Positions 1 through 8,455 of a stretch of DNA of 64,000 nucleotides are shown here, one piece after another. Below the pieces are notes generated by a model, which ran no database searches, had not been told where the DNA came from, and worked only from the letters and a program-made list of their open reading frames with translations. Location of the stretch: contig NZ_LMGL01000002.1 of assembly GCF_001427145.1 (NCBI RefSeq), positions 763,442 through 827,441 on the forward strand, given 5' to 3'. Source of the DNA: Microbacterium sp. Root166 (GTDB lineage: Bacteria > Actinomycetota > Actinomycetes > Actinomycetales > Microbacteriaceae). The translations under genes and the position numbers were made by a program. The stretch's first letter is position 1. Every line of letters starts with the position of its first letter.

Positions 1-436
1 CCGGCAGGGAGGCGTCCGCGAACGGCTGGCTCAGGTCGACCCGGCGACCCGTGGAATGCAGCATCCGCTCGACCAGATCCCGCACGGCGGAGTCGGTCAG
101 GCTCAGCGGCAGCCGCTCCGGGACTCCGCCGCGCGCGACGAAGATCCGGTCGGGAGCGTTGATCCACAGCTCCTCGACCGTCGGGTCGTCGAGGTAGGCC
201 TGCAGCGGCCCGTACCCCGAGACCGCGGCCAGTACCTCGCGTACACACGCCGACTCGTCGTCGACCGGCGCCAGACCTCGTGCCAGCGCGTAGTCGTTGT
301 GACGGCGCACCTCGGCGCGGGCGACCTGCGCCGCGAACTCGGGGTCGCGGGCGGGGTCTGCGTGCTCCGCGCGCAGTCGTTCGCGGACGCGCTCCGCGAC
401 GAGCGTCGCGGGAGCGGGTGCGAGGGACGAGGGCAC
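1..436 (-). CDS. TadA/CpaF family pilus-assembly ATPase, N-terminal part (cut by window edge)
   Basis: Reading the minus strand from a GTG at 436 gives about 145 residues without a stop, running off the window start. The fragment contains GYGPLQAYLDDPTVEELWIN, then a PDRIFVARGG-like segment and a GRRVDLSQPFADASLP segment. These match the N-terminal region of the CpaF/TadA secretion ATPases that power Flp/Tad pilus or type IV secretion machines. The Walker A region would lie beyond the edge. No in-frame start is visible upstream of 436. A GAGGAT hexamer 6 bases before the GTG fits the leaderless pattern seen elsewhere here. The family is clear; the substrate machine cannot be told without downstream genes. 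Confidence 0.8.
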   Translation of the reverse strand, partial: MPSSLAPAPATLVAERVRERLRAEHADPARDPEFAAQVARAEVRRHNDYALARGLAPVDDESACVREVLAAVSGYGPLQAYLDDPTVEELWINAPDRIFVARGGVPERLPLSLTDSAVRDLVERMLHSTGRRVDLSQPFADASLP

Positions 437-475
437 CGCCCAATCCTCGCAAGCCCGGCAAGCGGCATCCGGAAG

Positions 476-484
476 TTATCCACA
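476..484 (+). other. Perfect DnaA-box 9-mer, isolated
   Basis: The sequence TTATCCACA matches the strict DnaA-box consensus and lies about 40 bases upstream of the TadA-like start. I noticed no second box beside it, so it is not an origin. It could be a DnaA-titration or regulatory site, or chance. Confidence 0.35.
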
Positions 485-539
485 GGTGCGCCGAGAGGTC
501 CGGAGGGGCAGGATGGATGCCGAGCAGAAGGAGCGGTCC

Positions 540-752
540 ATGACGCACGAGAAGAAGCAGCTCTCCCCCGGCACTCAAGCGGCATTCGGGGTGGTCGGCC
601 TGGTTCAGGTCGCGTTCGCGTTCCTCGCCTTCTGGGATCTGGCGCACCGTCCCGCCACGCAGGTGCGCGGACCGAAGCCCGCCTGGATCCCGGCCATCCT
701 CGTCAACTGGATCGGCCCGGCGAGCTACTTCCTGTTCGGCATCAGGCGCTGA
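540..752 (+). CDS. Small two-helix membrane protein, PLD-nuclease N-terminal (PLDc_N)-like
   Basis: This is a 70-residue protein with two hydrophobic segments, around residues 13-33 and 47-65, joined by a short basic loop. It ends NWIGPASYFLFGIRR, which resembles the PLDc_N domain found alone in many actinobacterial small membrane proteins. I chose ATG 540 because AAGGAG lies 6 bases upstream. An in-frame ATG at 513 with GGAGGGG before it is also possible and would add nine residues. It is divergent from the TadA-like gene and followed by tRNA-Leu. Function is unknown. Confidence 0.7.
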   Translation: MTHEKKQLSPGTQAAFGVVGLVQVAFAFLAFWDLAHRPATQVRGPKPAWIPAILVNWIGPASYFLFGIRR

Positions 753-804
753 CGCACCACTCGACCCGGGGGCCAGCCCCACAGCCGCCGTTCACCTCGC
801 TCAG

Positions 805-810
805 TAGACT
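805..810 (+). promoter_or_regulatory. -10 box of tRNA-Leu
   Basis: TAGACT ends 10 bases before the tRNA 5' end, as expected for a tRNA promoter with a very short leader. No good -35 was found. Confidence 0.4.
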
Positions 811-820
811 GAACCCACTC

Positions 821-902
821 GCGGGAGTGGTGGAATTGGCAGACACGCAGGATTTAGGTTCCTGTGCCTCCGGGCGTGTGGGTTCAAGTCCCACCTTCCG
901 CA
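821..902 (+). tRNA. tRNA-Leu (anticodon TAG)
   Basis: The acceptor stem GCGGGAG (821-827) pairs with CTTCCGC (895-901) with one G-U pair. The anticodon stem CAGGA/TCCTG holds the loop TTTAGGT, giving anticodon TAG, which reads CUA. The T arm contains GGTTCAAGTCC. There is a long variable arm, as in class II tRNAs, and D-loop GGCAGAC. The discriminator base A is at 902. CCA is not encoded. Confidence 0.95.
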
Positions 903-958
903 CGTAGTCGCAGACGCGACGCACCTCCGCCGACCCCTAAGACCGACGGGAACGAATC

Positions 959-1750
959 TTGCAGCCGATCGCCCTCATCCCCTGGCTCGACCCTGCCGCG
1001 ATCATCGAATGGGCCGGCCCCTGGGCGCTCGTCGTGGTGTGCTTCATCGTCTTCGCCGAGACCGGCCTGCTCGTCGGGTTCCTGCTGCCCGGTGACACGC
1101 TGCTCGTCATCGCCGGACTGCTCTCGCACTCGACGCCGGCCGCGCCGAACGGCGTCTTCGGCCTCAGCGTGTGGTGGGTGGCGCTGCTGATCGGACTCTC
1201 GGCGTTCATCGGCGGCGAGGTCGGGTACTACATCGGCCATAAGGCGGGCCCGGCCGTCTTCGAACGCAAGGAGAGCGGGGTCTTCAGCGTCAAGAACGTC
1301 GAGCGCACCAACGCGTTCTTCGAGCGCTTCGGCGGACTGACGATCATCCTGGCCCGCTTCGTCCCGATCGTGCGCACGTTCGCCCCGGTTGCGGCGGGCG
1401 TCGGCCACATGCACAAGGGCAAGTACACGCTCTACAACCTCATCGGCGCCGTCCTTTGGGGCTTCGGTCTCACGATGCTCGGCTATGCGATCGGCTTCAT
1501 CCCCTGGGTGCGCGACCTCGTCACCGAGTACATCGACGTCATCCTGCTGATCGCCGTCGGCGGCACCGCGATCGTCACGCTGTGGCACTACCTCTCCGAG
1601 CGCCGCAAGGCCAAGAAGGCCGCCGCAGCCGGCGAGGACGTCGTCACCGACCACCAGGAGGCCGAGGCGCTCGTCCTCGACGCCGAGGTGTTCGAGCGCG
1701 GCCCCGAGCACCACGACGGCCACCACGACGACACCGCCCCCAAGCCCTAG
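959..1750 (+). CDS. DedA family (SNARE-associated/VTT domain) membrane protein
   Basis: The 263-residue protein has several hydrophobic segments and typical DedA elements: FAETGLLVGFLLPGDTLL near residues 35-52, an FIGGEVGYYIGHKAG segment near residues 80-100, and an FARFVPIVRTFAPVAAG-like segment near residues 135-152. DedA proteins are inner-membrane proteins linked to lipid flipping and envelope homeostasis. The C-terminus is a hydrophilic His/Asp-rich tail of about 40 residues (HHDGHHDD), which may bind metal. The start is a TTG at 959, chosen because the conserved N-terminal helix begins right after it. The gene is convergent with ku, 11 bases away. Confidence 0.85.
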   Translation: MQPIALIPWLDPAAIIEWAGPWALVVVCFIVFAETGLLVGFLLPGDTLLVIAGLLSHSTPAAPNGVFGLSVWWVALLIGLSAFIGGEVGYYIGHKAGPAVFERKESGVFSVKNVERTNAFFERFGGLTIILARFVPIVRTFAPVAAGVGHMHKGKYTLYNLIGAVLWGFGLTMLGYAIGFIPWVRDLVTEYIDVILLIAVGGTAIVTLWHYLSERRKAKKAAAAGEDVVTDHQEAEALVLDAEVFERGPEHHDGHHDDTAPKP

Positions 1751-1763
1751 CGGGCCAGGGTTT
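1742..1763. terminator. Weak convergent hairpin between dedA and ku
   Basis: AAGCCCT (1742-1748) and AGGGTTT (1757-1763) can pair over an 8-base loop with one G-U. It overlaps both stop codons. The stem is short, so support is modest. Confidence 0.3.
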
Positions 1764-2688
1764 AGGACGCCTTCGCGGTCTTCTTCTTGGCTGCGGGCTT
1801 CTCGGACTTCGGCGCCGCCTTCTTGGCGGCCGGCTTCTTCGCGGGCGCCTTGGCCGCGGCATCCGTCTTCGACGACGTCTTGGACCCGCCGCCCGAGCGC
1901 GCCGCACGCGACTTCTCGACGCTGGCGCGCAGCGCCTCCATGAGGTCGATGACCTCTCCGCCGGTGTCCTCTTCCTCGTGGTCGCCGAAGGTCTCGGAAG
2001 TGTCGAGCGCGTCGCCCTTCTCGAGCTTCGCCTCGATCAGGATGCGCAGCTCGTCCTGGTACTCGTCGGCGAACTCGGACGGATCGAAGTCGCTCGCGAA
2101 GCTCTCGACGAGGGATGCCGACAGCTCCAGCTCCTTCGCCGAGATCCGCACCGTCTCATCAAGCGCCGGGAACGCGGCCTCGCGCACCTCGTCGGCCCAG
2201 AGGAGCGTCTGCAGCACCAGCACGTCGCCGCGCACGCGAAGGGCGGCCAGCCGCGTCTTCTGGCGCAGCGAGAAGCGCACGATGGCGGTGCGATCGGTCT
2301 GCTCGAGCGTCTTGCGCAGCAGCACATAGGCCTTCGGCGACGCGGAGTCGGGCTCGAGGTAGTACGCCTTGTCGAGGGTCAGCAGGTCGACCTGCTCGCT
2401 GGGCACGAACTCGACGACGTCGATCTCGCGGCTCTTCTCGGCCGGTAGCGACGCGAGGTCCTCCTTCGTGAGGACGACCGTCTTGTCGCCGTCGTCGTAG
2501 GCCTTGTCGATGTCGGAGAACGGCACGACCTCGCCGTCGATCTCGCAGACCCGCTGATAGCGGATGCGCCCGCCGTCCTTGTTGTGCACCTGGTGCAGCG
2601 AGACGTCGTGATCCTCGGTCGCCGAATACACCTTCACCGGCACGTTGACCAGACCGAAGGTCAGTGCGCCTTTCCAGATCGCCCTCAT
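1762..2688 (-). CDS. ku: Ku protein, bacterial non-homologous end joining
   Basis: The 308-residue protein starts MRAIWKGALTFGLVNVPVK, the hallmark N-terminus of bacterial Ku, followed by YSATEDHDVSLHQVH and a YYLEPDSASPKAY-type segment. Ku forms a homodimeric ring on DNA ends and recruits LigD. The last 60 or so residues are a Lys/Ala/Pro-rich tail, typical of actinobacterial Ku and thought to aid DNA binding. I use ATG 2688; a GTG five codons upstream is in frame but lies outside the conserved start. The gene is divergent from ligD, with 46 bases between the two start codons. Confidence 0.95.
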   Translation of the reverse strand: MRAIWKGALTFGLVNVPVKVYSATEDHDVSLHQVHNKDGGRIRYQRVCEIDGEVVPFSDIDKAYDDGDKTVVLTKEDLASLPAEKSREIDVVEFVPSEQVDLLTLDKAYYLEPDSASPKAYVLLRKTLEQTDRTAIVRFSLRQKTRLAALRVRGDVLVLQTLLWADEVREAAFPALDETVRISAKELELSASLVESFASDFDPSEFADEYQDELRILIEAKLEKGDALDTSETFGDHEEEDTGGEVIDLMEALRASVEKSRAARSGGGSKTSSKTDAAAKAPAKKPAAKKAAPKSEKPAAKKKTAKAS

Positions 2689-2722
2689 CACACCAGTACA
2701 CACCTGTCACACCGGTCGCGGC

Positions 2723-2728
2723 TACCCT
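2723..2728 (+). promoter_or_regulatory. Leaderless -10 box of ligD
   Basis: TACCCT is followed by 6 bases and then the ATG at 2735, with no ribosome binding site between. Confidence 0.5.
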
Positions 2729-2734
2729 GAGTCC

Positions 2735-5212
2735 ATGCCGCGCGCGGAACAGATGGTGAGCATCGGCGGCCGGCGCCTGCGCGTGACCAATCTCGACAAG
2801 GTCCTCTATCCCGAGACGGGGACCACCAAGGGCGAGGTGATCGAGTACTACACGCGCATAGCGCCGCTGCTGATCCCTCATGTCATCGGGCGGCCCGTCA
2901 CACGGAAGCGGTGGCCGGAGGGCGTCGGCACGGAGGACGACCCGGGCATGGTCTTCTTCGCGAAGGACCTCGAGCCGGGCGCGCCCTCCTGGGTGAGACG
3001 GATGCCGATCCCCCATTCCACCGGCACCAAGCACTACCCGCTGATCGGCGACATCCCGACCCTCGTCTACCTCGCGCAGGCGGCGAGCCTCGAACTGCAC
3101 GTGCCGCAGTGGCGCTTCACGCCCGACGGTGACCGCGGCTACGCGGACCGTCTCGTCTTGGACCTCGACCCCGGACCCGGCGCCGGCATGCCGGAGTGCG
3201 CGGTCGTCGCCTCCTGGGCGCGCACCATCCTCACCGACATGGGGCTCGAGCCCTATCCGGTCACGAGCGGCAGCAAGGGCATCCACCTCTATACGGCGCT
3301 GCCGCCGGGACAGACCACCGAACAGGCGTCGATGATCGCCAAAGAGCTCGCCCGCGCGATCGAGGCGGATCACCCCGACCTCGTCGTGAGCTCGATGAAG
3401 AAGGCCGAGCGCCACGGCAAGGTGCTCATCGACTGGAGCCAGAACAACGGCGCCAAGACGACGATCGCGCCCTACTCCCTGCGGGGGCGTCACCATCCGA
3501 CGGTCGCGGCGCCCCGCACCTGGGACGAGCTCGACGACCCCGGCCTCCGGCACCTCCTCTTCGACGAAGTCCTCGAGCGCATGGATTCCCTCGGGGACCC
3601 GATGGCACCGCTCGGGTTCCACGCCGGCGGGCGCGAGGCGGAGGCCGGGCCGCTGTCGGCGTACATCTCCAAGCGGAGCGCTTCGCGCACGCCCGAACCG
3701 GTGCCCGAGAACCCGCTCGGCGCCACCCCGCACGGCGAGAAGCCGATCTTCGTGATCCAGGAGCACCACGCCACCGCTCTGCACTGGGACTTCCGGCTCG
3801 AGCACGACGGCGTGCTGGTCAGCTGGGCCGTCCCGCGCGGCGTGCCGCACAGCTACAAGCGCAACAACCTCGCGATCATGACCGAGGACCACCCGATGGA
3901 CTACGCGACCTTCGAGGGAGTGATCCCCGCGGGCGAGTACGGCGGCGGCTCGGTCACGATCTGGGACGACGGCCGCTACGAGTTGGAGAAGTGGCGCGAC
4001 GACGAGGTCATCGCGACCCTCGAGGGCAGGCCCGGCGGCCCGCTCGGCCGCGTGCGCCTCGCGCTCATCCGCACCGAAGGCGAGGGCGAGAAGTCGAGCT
4101 GGCTGCTGCACCGCATGAAGACGGATGCCGCGGGCCGGCCGCAGCCGGACGGCATCCCCGTCGAGGCCAGCCTGCAGGCGGACGAGCGGGAGCCCCTGCC
4201 TCGTGCGTCCGCGCCGTCCGCCGCGTGGCCGCCCAGCCCTGAGGATCTTCGCCCCATGCTGTCGACGATCGCGACACCCTCGATCGCGAAGCAGGCGGCG
4301 GCTCGATGGGGTCCAGAAGCATGGGTCGAAGGCAAGTGGGACGGCATCCGCGCCGTCGGCGTCTGGGACGGCTCCCGGCTGCGCCTGTACGCCCGCAGCG
4401 GCAACGAGCTGACCCACCGCTACCCGGAGCTGACCGACCTCGATGCCGGGCTCGGCCCGGCCCCGGCGGTCATCGACGGCGAACTCGTCGCCCTCGAGCC
4501 CGACGGCCGGCCGAGCTTCCCGCTTCTGCAGACCCGCATGAACCTCGAGCGGGCCGGCGACATCGCCCGCGAGGCGCGGCGCACCCCGGTGCGGTACTAC
4601 CTGTTCGACATCCTCGTCGACGGCGGCCGCGACGTCACCGGACTTCCCCTGCACGAGCGGCGCGGCATCCTGGAGCAGCGCGCTGCGGGCGCGATCGCAC
4701 CGATCTCCGTGCCGCCCGTGTTCGACGACGTCGACGACGCCCTCGAAGCGAGCGGGACTCTCCGTCTCGAGGGGATCGTGGTCAAGGACCCGAACTCGAC
4801 CTACAGACGGGGCCATCGCTCGGAGTCGTCGCTGAAGGTCAAGCACACCAGCACGCAGGAGGTCGTGATCGCCGGCATCCGTCCGGGCAAGGGCGGACGC
4901 AGCGGCACATTCGGCTCGCTGCTGCTGGGAATCCCGGGCCCGGACGGCCTGCAGTACGCCGGACGCGTCGGCACGGGCTTCAGTGACTCCACCCTCAAGA
5001 CGCTCCTGCGCACGCTCACGCCGCTCCGCACGGACGAGAACCCGCTGGTCGGCGTCCCGTCCGCCGATGCGCGCGACGCGCTGTGGGTGCGGCCGGAGCT
5101 CGTCTGCGAGGTCGAGTACGGCGAGTTCACTCCCGGAGGCATCCTCCGCCACCCGCGCTGGCGAGGGCTCCGGCCCGACAAGAATCCCGCCGACGTCCGC
5201 CGCGAGGACTGA
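2735..5212 (+). CDS. ligD: LigD, multifunctional ATP-dependent NHEJ DNA ligase (polymerase-phosphoesterase-ligase)
   Basis: The 825-residue protein has three domains in the mycobacterial order. The primase-like polymerase domain covers about residues 1-300, with LVLDLDPGPG near residue 140 as the metal-binding motif. The 3'-phosphoesterase domain is near residues 340-480, with HHATALHWDFRLEHDG. The ATP-dependent ligase domain runs from about residue 505 to the end, with active-site Lys in EGKWDGIR near residue 533 and VIDGELV and EGIVVKD further on. It processes and seals double-strand breaks held by Ku, its divergent neighbour. The start at 2735 places the conserved VTNLDKVLYPETG element near residue 18 and is leaderless. 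Confidence 0.95.
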   Translation: MPRAEQMVSIGGRRLRVTNLDKVLYPETGTTKGEVIEYYTRIAPLLIPHVIGRPVTRKRWPEGVGTEDDPGMVFFAKDLEPGAPSWVRRMPIPHSTGTKHYPLIGDIPTLVYLAQAASLELHVPQWRFTPDGDRGYADRLVLDLDPGPGAGMPECAVVASWARTILTDMGLEPYPVTSGSKGIHLYTALPPGQTTEQASMIAKELARAIEADHPDLVVSSMKKAERHGKVLIDWSQNNGAKTTIAPYSLRGRHHPTVAAPRTWDELDDPGLRHLLFDEVLERMDSLGDPMAPLGFHAGGREAEAGPLSAYISKRSASRTPEPVPENPLGATPHGEKPIFVIQEHHATALHWDFRLEHDGVLVSWAVPRGVPHSYKRNNLAIMTEDHPMDYATFEGVIPAGEYGGGSVTIWDDGRYELEKWRDDEVIATLEGRPGGPLGRVRLALIRTEGEGEKSSWLLHRMKTDAAGRPQPDGIPVEASLQADEREPLPRASAPSAAWPPSPEDLRPMLSTIATPSIAKQAAARWGPEAWVEGKWDGIRAVGVWDGSRLRLYARSGNELTHRYPELTDLDAGLGPAPAVIDGELVALEPDGRPSFPLLQTRMNLERAGDIAREARRTPVRYYLFDILVDGGRDVTGLPLHERRGILEQRAAGAIAPISVPPVFDDVDDALEASGTLRLEGIVVKDPNSTYRRGHRSESSLKVKHTSTQEVVIAGIRPGKGGRSGTFGSLLLGIPGPDGLQYAGRVGTGFSDSTLKTLLRTLTPLRTDENPLVGVPSADARDALWVRPELVCEVEYGEFTPGGILRHPRWRGLRPDKNPADVRRED

Positions 5213-5215
5213 GCG

Positions 5216-6136
5216 TCACGCGTGGGCGTCGTGCTCGACGTGCCCGGCCGGCTCGAGCTGGAACGTCGAGTGCTCCACGTCGAAGTGCTCGGAGAGGCAC
5301 GACTGCAGCTGGCTCAGGATGCCGGCGGCGCGTCCATCTCGCATGGCGTCGTCGTCGACGACGACGTGGGCGCTGAACACCGGAGCTCCGCGTGTGAGCT
5401 GCCACACGTGCACGTCGTGGGCGTCGACCACCCCCGGCGTGGAGAGGATGTGGTCGCGGATGTCGCGCACCTGCGTGCCCTTCGGCGCCGACTCCGCGAG
5501 CACCGAGAACACCTCGCGCAGCAGGCCGATCGCGCGCGGCACGATCATCACCGCGATCAGGAGGGACGCGATGGCGTCGGCCTGCACCCACCCCGTCACC
5601 ACGATGACGATCGCGGCGATGATGACCATCGCCGAGCCGAGGAGGTCGCCGAGCACCTCGAGATAGGCGCCGCGCACGTTGATGCTGCGCCGCTGCGCAG
5701 AGCTGAGCAGCCACATGGCCACGGCGTTCGCGATGAGGCCGATGACCGCCACCACGAGCATGAGGCCGCCCGCGACCTCGACCTCGGCCGGATCGAGCAG
5801 TCGCTGCACGCCCTCGAACGCGACCCAGACCGACAGTGCGATGAGGATCACGGCGTTGACCAGCGCGCCGAAGACCTCCGCGCGCTGGTAGCCGAACGTG
5901 CGCCGGTCGTTGGCCGGCCGAGCGGCGACAGCGGTGGCCACGAGCGCGATCACGAGGGCGGCGGCATCCGTGAACATGTGGGCCGCGTCCGCCAGCAGCG
6001 CGAGTGATCCCGACAGGGCCGCCCCGACGATCTGCACGACCATGACCACGGTGGTGAGCGCCAGCGACAGTGCGAGCAGTCGCCGATTGCTCGCACCCCG
6101 GAGGCCGCCCTCCGGCGCGTGCGCGTGATCGTGCAT
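5216..6136 (-). CDS. Cation diffusion facilitator (CDF) family heavy-metal exporter
   Basis: The 306-residue protein has a His-containing N-terminus (MHDHAHAPEG), six predicted membrane helices, and a C-terminal cytoplasmic domain from about residue 215. CDF proteins exchange Zn2+ or related divalent cations for protons. The helix 2 metal motif is HMFTD (HxxxD). The helix 5 motif reads EVLGD, with Glu where Zn-type members normally have His, so the specificity may differ. The C-terminal domain ends in a His-rich tail. The start is leaderless: TAGCCT at 6143-6148 lies 6 bases upstream. The gene is convergent with ligD, with 3 bases between. Confidence 0.9.
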   Translation of the reverse strand: MHDHAHAPEGGLRGASNRRLLALSLALTTVVMVVQIVGAALSGSLALLADAAHMFTDAAALVIALVATAVAARPANDRRTFGYQRAEVFGALVNAVILIALSVWVAFEGVQRLLDPAEVEVAGGLMLVVAVIGLIANAVAMWLLSSAQRRSINVRGAYLEVLGDLLGSAMVIIAAIVIVVTGWVQADAIASLLIAVMIVPRAIGLLREVFSVLAESAPKGTQVRDIRDHILSTPGVVDAHDVHVWQLTRGAPVFSAHVVVDDDAMRDGRAAGILSQLQSCLSEHFDVEHSTFQLEPAGHVEHDAHA

Positions 6137-6142
6137 GGGTCC

Positions 6143-6148
6143 AGGCTA
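6143..6148 (-). promoter_or_regulatory. Leaderless -10 box of the CDF exporter gene
   Basis: TAGCCT on the minus strand lies 6 bases before the start at 6136. Confidence 0.5.
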
Positions 6149-6217
6149 GGCCCGGCGAAGCCTCAAGAGCCGCGGCCGGCGCAGTCGGGAATGATCGTGA
6201 TTCTCAGTCCCGCGAAC

Positions 6218-6829
6218 TCAGATCAGGGTGAGCAGGGGCGCAAGTTCGCCGAACGCCCGTGCGCGATGAGACATCGCGTTCTTCTCGGCCGCGGACCACT
6301 CGCCGACGGTCCGCTCCTCGCCCGCCGGCTGACCGTCCGGGATGAAGATCGGGTCGTACCCGAATCCGCCTGCGCCGGACGAGGCCTCGGCGAGGCGTCC
6401 CGGCCAGCGTCCCTCCACGACCTGCTCGCTCGAGGCGTCGCCCGGCACGACCAGCGCGATGGTGGAGACGAACTGCGCGGTGCGGTTCGGATCCCGGATG
6501 TCCGACAGTTGATCGAGGAGCAGCGTCAGGTTGGCCGCGGCATCCTTCGCGTGACCGGCCCAGTACGCGGAGAACACGCCCGGCGCACCGCCGAGCACGT
6601 CGACGCAGATCCCGGAGTCATCCGCGAGCGCCGGAAGCCCGGTGTGCGCGGCCGCCGCCCGCGCCTTGATGAGCGCGTTCTCGGCGAACGTGACGCCGTC
6701 CTCGACCGGCTCGGGGCCGTCGTAGCCGATGACCTGCAGGTCGGGGCGCGTCGCCGCGACGATCGCCTGAAACTCCTCGACCTTGTGGCGGTTGTGCGTC
6801 GCGAGCACGATCTGTCCGGCGGGCGTCAT
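6218..6829 (-). CDS. rdgB: RdgB/HAM1 family XTP/dITP diphosphatase
   Basis: The 203-residue protein begins with IVLATHNRHKVEEF, the family's nucleotide-binding motif. It contains ALADDSGICVDVLGGAPGVF near residue 70 and ends in a conserved GYDPIF/SHRARAF region. The enzyme removes non-canonical purine triphosphates (dITP, XTP) from the pool. Its ATG overlaps the rph stop by one base (TGATG), so translation is probably coupled. The rph-rdgB pairing is a common actinobacterial arrangement. Confidence 0.93.
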   Translation of the reverse strand: MTPAGQIVLATHNRHKVEEFQAIVAATRPDLQVIGYDGPEPVEDGVTFAENALIKARAAAAHTGLPALADDSGICVDVLGGAPGVFSAYWAGHAKDAAANLTLLLDQLSDIRDPNRTAQFVSTIALVVPGDASSEQVVEGRWPGRLAEASSGAGGFGYDPIFIPDGQPAGEERTVGEWSAAEKNAMSHRARAFGELAPLLTLI

Positions 6830-7578
6830 CAGACGGCGCTCTCGGCGGGAGCGAGCGCCGTGAGCTGGTGCTCGCGCAGCGAGGCACAGCCCGAGACGCC
6901 GAGCTCGAGAAGGGCGTCGAGTTCGCGCTTGTCGAAGGGAGCGCCCTCGGCGGTTCCCTGGACCTCCACGAACAGCCCGCGGCCGGTGACCACGATGTTC
7001 ATGTCGGTCTCGGCGCGGACGTCCTCGACGTAGGCGAGGTCGAGCATGGGCTCGCCGTCGATGATGCCCACCGACACCGCGGCCACCGAGTCGAGCAGCA
7101 CCTGCGACTTCTGGCCGATGAACTTCTTCGTGCGGCCCCATTCGATGGCGTCTGCGAGCGCGACGTACGCGCCCGTGATCGCGGCCGTGCGCGTGCCGCC
7201 GTCGGCCTGCAGCACGTCGCAGTCGATCACGATGGTGTTCTCGCCGAGTGCCTTGGTGTCCACGACGGCCCGCAGCGCGCGCCCCACGAGGCGCGAGATC
7301 TCGTGCGTGCGACCTCCGACCTTGCCCTTGACGCTCTCACGGTCGTTGCGGCTGTTCGTGGCCCGCGGCAGCATCGCGTACTCGGCGGTGACCCAGCCCT
7401 TGCCCTTGCCGGTCAGCCAGCGCGGCACGCCGTTGGTGAAGGAGGCCGTGCACAGCACTTTCGTGCCGCCGAATGAGATCAGCGCAGAGCCCTCGGCATG
7501 GCTGCTCCAGCCTCGCTCGATCGTGATCGGACGCAGCTGGTCGGTGGCGCGGCCGTCGGCGCGGACGAGGTCGGTCAT
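6829..7578 (-). CDS. rph: Ribonuclease PH
   Basis: The 249-residue protein has [19 protein letters not shown] at the N-terminus, [13 protein letters not shown] near residue 90 and [19 protein letters not shown] near residue 120, the phosphorolytic exonuclease core. It trims tRNA 3' ends with phosphate as attacking group, acting as a hexamer. The gene lies 8 bases downstream of murI and overlaps rdgB, so murI-rph-rdgB is probably one unit read on the minus strand. The ATG at 7578 has AGGAGCACC upstream. Confidence 0.95.
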   Translation of the reverse strand: MTDLVRADGRATDQLRPITIERGWSSHAEGSALISFGGTKVLCTASFTNGVPRWLTGKGKGWVTAEYAMLPRATNSRNDRESVKGKVGGRTHEISRLVGRALRAVVDTKALGENTIVIDCDVLQADGGTRTAAITGAYVALADAIEWGRTKKFIGQKSQVLLDSVAAVSVGIIDGEPMLDLAYVEDVRAETDMNIVVTGRGLFVEVQGTAEGAPFDKRELDALLELGVSGCASLREHQLTALAPAESAV

Positions 7579-7586
7579 GGTGCTCC

Positions 7587-8414
7587 TCAGGAACGGTGGG
7601 TGGGAAGCTCGATGGCACCGGTCTGCACGAGCTGCACCTCGCGCACCTCGCGGCCCATGAGTCGGTGCGCAAGGCTCAGGAAGTCGTCCGCGGACGCCCC
7701 CGTCGCCTCGTAGACATGAGTGGGCACGACGCCCGGGCCGGCGAGCAGATCGCGCGAGACCAGCTGACGGTAGACGTCCTTCGCCGTCTCGGTGTCGCTC
7801 GAGACGAGCGAGACATCGGGGCCCATGACGTAGCTGATCGCCCCTTCGAGGAACGGATAGTGCGTGCAGCCGAGCACGAGGGTGTCGACGCCCGCATGAC
7901 GCAGCGGCGCCAGGTACTCCTCGGCGACCGCCAGCACCTCGGGAGAGTCCGTGACGCCGGCCTCGACGAACTCGACGAACCGGGGGCAGGCCTCGGCGAA
8001 CACCGTGAGGTTCTCGTTGACCTCGAGCATGTCCTGGTAGGCGCCGGACCCGATCGTCCCTGCCGTGCCGATCACGCCGATCCGCCCGTTGCGGGTGGTC
8101 GACATCGCGGTGCGCACGGCGGGGCCGATCACCTCGACGACGGGCACGTCGTAGCGCTCCCGCGCGTCGCGCAGCATCGCGGCCGACGCGGTGTTGCAGG
8201 CGATCACGAGCATCTTCACGCCCTGGTCGACCAGCGTGTCGAGGATCTCGAGCGCGTAGCGCCGCACGTCCGCGATGGGCTTGGGTCCGTAGGGTGAGCG
8301 CGCCGTGTCGCCGATGTAGAGGACCGACTCGCGTGGCAGCTGCGCCGAGACGGCGCGAGCCACGGTGAGCCCGCCGACACCCGAGTCGAAGATTCCGATG
8401 GGGGCGTCGTTCAC
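7587..8414 (-). CDS. murI: Glutamate racemase
   Basis: The 275-residue protein has [18 protein letters not shown] at the N-terminus. The two catalytic cysteines sit in [12 protein letters not shown] and [12 protein letters not shown]. It interconverts L- and D-glutamate to supply D-Glu for peptidoglycan. I place the start at GTG 8414 because a TAGGCT -10 box sits 8 bases upstream (8423-8428). A TTG at 8423 is in frame but falls inside that box. The gene is divergent from pncB with about 40 bases between, both apparently leaderless. Confidence 0.92.
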   Translation of the reverse strand: MNDAPIGIFDSGVGGLTVARAVSAQLPRESVLYIGDTARSPYGPKPIADVRRYALEILDTLVDQGVKMLVIACNTASAAMLRDARERYDVPVVEVIGPAVRTAMSTTRNGRIGVIGTAGTIGSGAYQDMLEVNENLTVFAEACPRFVEFVEAGVTDSPEVLAVAEEYLAPLRHAGVDTLVLGCTHYPFLEGAISYVMGPDVSLVSSDTETAKDVYRQLVSRDLLAGPGVVPTHVYEATGASADDFLSLAHRLMGREVREVQLVQTGAIELPTHRS

Positions 8415-8422
8415 GATCCCCA

Positions 8423-8448
8423 AGCCTACGCCAGCGGCTGGTTAGGCT
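8423..8448. promoter_or_regulatory. Divergent leaderless -10 boxes of murI (-) and pncB (+)
   Basis: The minus-strand TAGGCT (8423-8428) lies 8 bases before the murI GTG. The plus-strand TAGGCT (8443-8448) lies 7 bases before the pncB ATG. Two identical hexamers sit back to back in one short intergenic region. Confidence 0.5.
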
Positions 8449-8455
8449 GACCCGC

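Noticed and set aside
2159..5152. 997-codon open frame antisense to ku and ligD
   Set aside because: The translation is Arg/Ala/Gly-rich shadow sequence without domain motifs, opposite two strongly recognised genes. Its downstream part merges into the Ku frame region only by chance.
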